From: Oscillospiraceae bacterium
Lineage (GTDB): Bacteria > Bacillota > Clostridia > Oscillospirales > Ruminococcaceae
Direction of reading: 5' to 3'
DNA: 33,967 nucleotides
Assembly: GCA_029098085.1 (NCBI GenBank)
Contig: JAQXNQ010000061.1
Span: 1-33,967, forward strand
The notes under the pieces were generated by a model. It made no database searches. It was not told where the DNA came from and saw only the letters and a list, made by a program, of their open reading frames with translations. A program made the position numbers and the translations under genes. Shown in pieces: positions 30,835-33,967 of the stretch (within the stretch, counting starts at the first letter, position 1; each line of letters starts with the position of its first letter).

Positions 30835-32520
30835 TTGACCCTTGAGATCACCCGCCTTCTGGAAATCAGTCCGGACAGCAGCCTGCCGGAAATCCGCAAG
30901 GCCTACCACAAACGCCGCAGGGAAATCGATCCCGACATGACCTGGCAGCTGGAAAAGCTGGACACCGCCTATGAGCAGGCGCTGATCTGGTTCCGGCAGC
31001 ATCCCCACGATGATCCCACGTCAGCCCGCTCTCCCCACAGTGAGCATCTGAACCCGGAGCGGCCCGCGCAGCAGCGGATGCCGGTCAACGCAAACTGCTC
31101 CGAGCTGCAGCGGCAGGCCATGGAGCTTCTGGGCGCGGCGCCCGGCTGCGACCTGAAGGCGGCTGCCGGTATAGCCCGGCGGAAGGGTGTGCCGGAGGAT
31201 GACATTCTCCGGGCCTGCGAGCTGATTTCCACCATGCCCGGCAGCAGTGGTGCCCTCCATCTGCCGGTTCAGGCCCTCTGGAAGGTGTTGGCCGCCCTGC
31301 CCGCCCTGATTGCTTTCGGCCTGTACAATCTGCTCTTCGGCAGCGGCGTCGACTTTTTCCCCGGTCACTCCTACCCGGAGATGGCCCGCTGGTTCTCCGG
31401 CACCCTGCTGGCCTCCTCGGTGACGGCGGCGGCGTACACCATCGCCGTTCCCCTGCTGCTTCTGCTGATCGTCCGCAGGCTTCGCCGGGGCAGACGCGCC
31501 TGCAAGCACTACCGCATCACGCCCGCCTCCCGAAGCGTCCTGGCCTCTCTCTCCGCCCGGGTCGATCTGCTGATTTTCCTCTTCAGTCTGTTTATCAGCT
31601 TTGCCTCCCACCCTTTCTACCGGAATACGGTCCGGTACGCCATGGATTATGAGAATATGGCAAACGAGCGCTATGTCTCTGCGCAGGCGATTGAACCGGA
31701 CCTGGATTACCGCTCCTCCCACGGCGATTTCGGCATGCTGTACCGTCTGGACAACGGCCAGACGGTGCAGGTTCGCGACAACCTCTATATGCGGGAGGAG
31801 GTCACCGGCTACGACCAGGGCTGGGTTCATGAGGTTTCCCTTTCCTATCTGCCCCACACCGGACTGGCCCATGACGCCGAGGTATTTTCCTACGAGCTGT
31901 ATACCGCCTATCTCAGCAGCGATGGGGAGTGCCTGGAAACCTCCTACACCCTGAACTGCACCGTCCGCCTGCAGAGCGACGGAGAGCTGGCCATCTACCG
32001 GGGGAGTTTTTACGACAGCAGCGAGCTGGAAAGCGCAGAGCTGCTGAACCGGTTTGATCTTGCCCGGCTGCTGGGTCTGCAGGCCCTTTCGCTGGAGCAG
32101 GATCCCTTCCTGCTGTTCGACTCGGCAAGCGGCAGGATCCAGCTGTTGACCAGCGTCACCGATCCCGAAACCGGCGCAGCACACACCGCTCTGGCGGCCA
32201 TCGATGCTGAAACCGGCCAGATCGTGCAGAGCGCCCTGCTGGAAAACTGGACCCCCGAACGGCTCTTCCTGCTGGACAACGGCGATCTCTGCGCACTGCT
32301 TTTCCACTCGCTCTATGGCAGCAGCTATTACAGCAGCGGTGCCCGGGCGGCGGCTGTGCTGCTGGACGGCGAGACCCTTTCGCCGCTGTCCATGACCGAG
32401 GATCCGCCCAGATTCGCCTCTTTCTACGACTGCACCGTGGGCTCCGTTTCGGAAAACGGAATGGAAGTCACCCTGAGCCAGTTTGAAAAGGAGGAAACGT
32501 TCCTGATCCCCATTCCATAA
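30835..32520 (+). CDS. Membrane protein with degenerate J-like N-terminus
   Basis: This 561-residue protein starts at TTG with GGGAGG about seven bases upstream. Residues 3 to about 50 (LEITRLLEISPDSSLPEIRKAYHKRRREIDPDMTW...) resemble the first helices of a J domain, but the HPD tripeptide reads DPD. A linker of about 100 residues follows, then three probable membrane helices near residues 150-175, 188-215 and 243-262. A 300-residue outer region ends the protein. It has no family I recognise; it contains repeated D/E-TG-like stretches (IDAETGQIVQSALLENW) that could be beta-propeller-like. It is probably co-transcribed with the PHP gene. The function is unknown. Confidence 0.6.
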   Translation: MTLEITRLLEISPDSSLPEIRKAYHKRRREIDPDMTWQLEKLDTAYEQALIWFRQHPHDDPTSARSPHSEHLNPERPAQQRMPVNANCSELQRQAMELLGAAPGCDLKAAAGIARRKGVPEDDILRACELISTMPGSSGALHLPVQALWKVLAALPALIAFGLYNLLFGSGVDFFPGHSYPEMARWFSGTLLASSVTAAAYTIAVPLLLLLIVRRLRRGRRACKHYRITPASRSVLASLSARVDLLIFLFSLFISFASHPFYRNTVRYAMDYENMANERYVSAQAIEPDLDYRSSHGDFGMLYRLDNGQTVQVRDNLYMREEVTGYDQGWVHEVSLSYLPHTGLAHDAEVFSYELYTAYLSSDGECLETSYTLNCTVRLQSDGELAIYRGSFYDSSELESAELLNRFDLARLLGLQALSLEQDPFLLFDSASGRIQLLTSVTDPETGAAHTALAAIDAETGQIVQSALLENWTPERLFLLDNGDLCALLFHSLYGSSYYSSGARAAAVLLDGETLSPLSMTEDPPRFASFYDCTVGSVSENGMEVTLSQFEKEETFLIPIP

Positions 32521-32818
32521 AAGGCCGCGGCGCTTCCGGCATCCGGGAGCGCCGCTTTTTCGGCCTGTCCGCTGTGCCATCTCATTTTGGACATACTCTT
32601 TTCTCCTCTTCTTCAGAATTTATTCATTATTCCGATTTTCATAATACTTTCCCCACAAGGCGTCAAAAGGCCTTGCATTTTCCAAAAACTCCAATATAAT
32701 GTATCATGGCGGAATGAGGCGATACAGATAAAAGCCCGTTTTCGGCAGATTTTCCCGGGAAACAGATTTTTCCGTTATTCTGCCAGCCAGTATCTTCAGG
32801 GAAAGGGACGTATTGTAC
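32521..32818 (+). promoter_or_regulatory. Intergenic: terminator and antiporter promoter
   Basis: This 298-base gap has a terminator (32527-32560). It also has a promoter TTGCAT (32673-32678), 16 bases, TATAAT (32695-32700). The ORF called at 32587 shows no family resemblance and runs into the antiporter start region. Confidence 0.6.
32527..32560 (+). terminator. Terminator of the PHP and J-like operon
   Basis: GCGGCGCTTCCGG and CCGGGAGCGCCGC pair around a CAT loop with one wobble or mismatch, followed by TTTTT. Confidence 0.85.
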
Positions 32819-33967
32819 ATGGAGTATGGTTATCTTTTTGACATTGCACTGATCCTGATCAGTACCAAGATTCTGGGACTGGTCACCCGCAAGTTCCAGA
32901 TGCCGCAGGTGGTCGGCGCGCTGGTGGCGGGTCTGCTGCTGGGCCCTGCCGTGCTGGGCATCTTGCAGCCCACGGATTTTCTTTCCAATATCGCCGAGAT
33001 GGGCGTCATCGTCATCATGTTTTCTGCCGGTATGGACACCAACCTGCAGGATCTGAAAAAGACCGGCAAGCCCGGCCTGATCGTCGCTTTGTGCGGTGTG
33101 CTGATCCCGCTGGCACTAGGCGCTGTGCTGATGCTCTTCTTTAACCGCGGCGAGTTCTCCTACCCCGGAAGCAAGCTGCTGCAGAACCTCTTCATGGGCA
33201 CCATCCTCACCGCTACCTCGGTGAGCATCACAGTGGAAACCCTGAAGGAGATCGGAAAGCTGTCCACCAGAGTGGGCAATACCATCCTGGCCGCCGCTCT
33301 GATCGACGATATTCTGGGTCTGATCTGTCTGACCATCGTCACCAGCATGGCTGGCGCTGATGTCAACATCGGCATTGTCCTTCTGAAAATCGTACTTTTC
33401 TTCGTTTTTGCCGGCGTGGTCGCTTTCCTGTTCCTGAAGTTTTTCAACTGGTACGACCACAGAGTGGCCCATGACCAGAACCTGCGCCGGTTCCCCATTC
33501 TGGCCTTCGTCCTCTGCCTTGTCATGGCCTTCATGGCGGAGGAGGTCTTCGGCGTGGCCGACATCATCGGCGCCTTTGCCGCCGGTCTGATCATCGCCAA
33601 CACCTCCAAGGGCAGCTACATCGCCAGCAAATTCTCTCCCCTCTCCTACCTGCTGCTTTCCCCCATCTTCTTTGCCAACATCGGCCTGAAGGTGGAGCTG
33701 CCCCACATGGATACCTTCGTGCTGTTCTTCACGGTGCTGCTGGTTCTGGTGGCCATCGGCTCCAAGCTGATCGGCTGCGGCCTGGGCGCCCGTTTCTGCG
33801 GCTTCGACAAGATCCGTCAGTGCGTCCAGATCGGCTGCGGCATGGCCTGCCGCGGTGAGGTGGCCCTGATCGTCGCCAACAAGGGCATGGCGCTGGGCAT
33901 GCTGAATCCCGTCTTCTTCGGCCCGATCATCATTATGGTGGTCTGCTGCGCAGTCCTGACGCCCATC
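32819..33967 (+). CDS. CPA2-type cation:proton antiporter, 3' end cut by window
   Basis: The frame encodes at least 383 residues beginning MEYGYLFDIALILISTKILGL and continues to the last base. Many hydrophobic helices, FQMPQVVGALVAGLLLGPAVLG, ALIDDILGLICL (the DD-type ion-binding motif) and DIIGAFAAGLIIANT identify a CPA2 antiporter of the NapA/GerN kind. Such proteins exchange Na+ or K+ for protons across the membrane. The ORF track lacks it because the stop is outside the window. AAAGGGA about ten bases before ATG 32819 and an upstream promoter support this start. Ion specificity and any regulatory TrkA-type domain beyond the edge cannot be seen. Confidence 0.9.
   Translation, partial: MEYGYLFDIALILISTKILGLVTRKFQMPQVVGALVAGLLLGPAVLGILQPTDFLSNIAEMGVIVIMFSAGMDTNLQDLKKTGKPGLIVALCGVLIPLALGAVLMLFFNRGEFSYPGSKLLQNLFMGTILTATSVSITVETLKEIGKLSTRVGNTILAAALIDDILGLICLTIVTSMAGADVNIGIVLLKIVLFFVFAGVVAFLFLKFFNWYDHRVAHDQNLRRFPILAFVLCLVMAFMAEEVFGVADIIGAFAAGLIIANTSKGSYIASKFSPLSYLLLSPIFFANIGLKVELPHMDTFVLFFTVLLVLVAIGSKLIGCGLGARFCGFDKIRQCVQIGCGMACRGEVALIVANKGMALGMLNPVFFGPIIIMVVCCAVLTPI

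Noticed and set aside
1-33967. CRISPR arrays, tRNA or rRNA genes, IS elements, prophage
   Set aside because: No regularly spaced repeats, cloverleaf-like sequences, transposase motifs or phage genes were recognised on either strand.

Overview
The window looks like a chromosomal segment of a spore-forming, strictly anaerobic, moderately high-GC Firmicute. A Clostridia member of the Oscillospirales type is my best guess. The evidence is an NAD(P)-linked [FeFe]-hydrogenase operon, four sporulation-associated genes (yqfC, yqfD, ylbJ, ylmC family) and the conserved phoH-ybeY-dgkA-era-yqzL-recO cluster of Firmicutes. The taxon is an inference, because no rRNA gene is present.

Layout. (1) 1-5922: a truncated DRTGG-domain gene on the minus strand is divergent, across a 540-base regulatory region, from a hydrogenase operon: HndA/NuoE-like subunit, a stand-alone HATPase protein that appears to start at CTG, HndB, HndC/NuoF-like flavoprotein and HndD/HydA. 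The operon ends at a strong terminator. (2) 5945-10033: rlmB, a large membrane protein that reads as a catalytically dead P-type ATPase, and a GNAT acetyltransferase, apparently one operon. (3) 10044-13917, minus strand: yqfC-ylbJ, then an LD-carboxypeptidase, a small Cys-rich protein, an RluA-type pseudouridine synthase and a YlmC/YmxH protein, the last four with their own promoter. (4) 14037-21922, plus strand: yqfD-phoH-ybeY-dgkA, then era (own promoter), yqzL-like, recO and mutS2. (5) 21923-22276: two terminator-like hairpins separated by an AT-rich, roughly 150-base palindromic element resembling a MITE. (6) 22277-25890: a heterodimeric ABC exporter with one degenerate and one canonical nucleotide site. 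(7) 26010-28078, minus strand: a sugar phosphate isomerase/epimerase and a Gfo/Idh/MocA oxidoreductase under a consensus promoter with a LacI-type operator. (8) 28236-32560: a DUF6440 protein, a LUD-domain protein, a RimJ/RimL-like acetyltransferase, a PHP-domain phosphatase and a membrane protein with a degenerate J-like N-terminus. (9) 32673-end: a CPA2 cation:proton antiporter cut by the window edge.

How the genes work together. The hydrogenase subunits form a chain from NAD(P)H through FMN and FeS clusters to the H-cluster, so the operon probably balances fermentation redox by making or using H2. The HATPase and DRTGG proteins next to it suggest an associated regulatory input. The central region is mostly core information processing (rRNA methylation, ribosome maturation, recombination, mismatch-like repair) mixed with sporulation membrane proteins. 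I saw no tRNA, rRNA, CRISPR array, IS element or prophage. The least-explained items are the pseudo-P-type ATPase, the palindromic element near 22 kb, the CTG-initiated HATPase gene and the J-like membrane protein.
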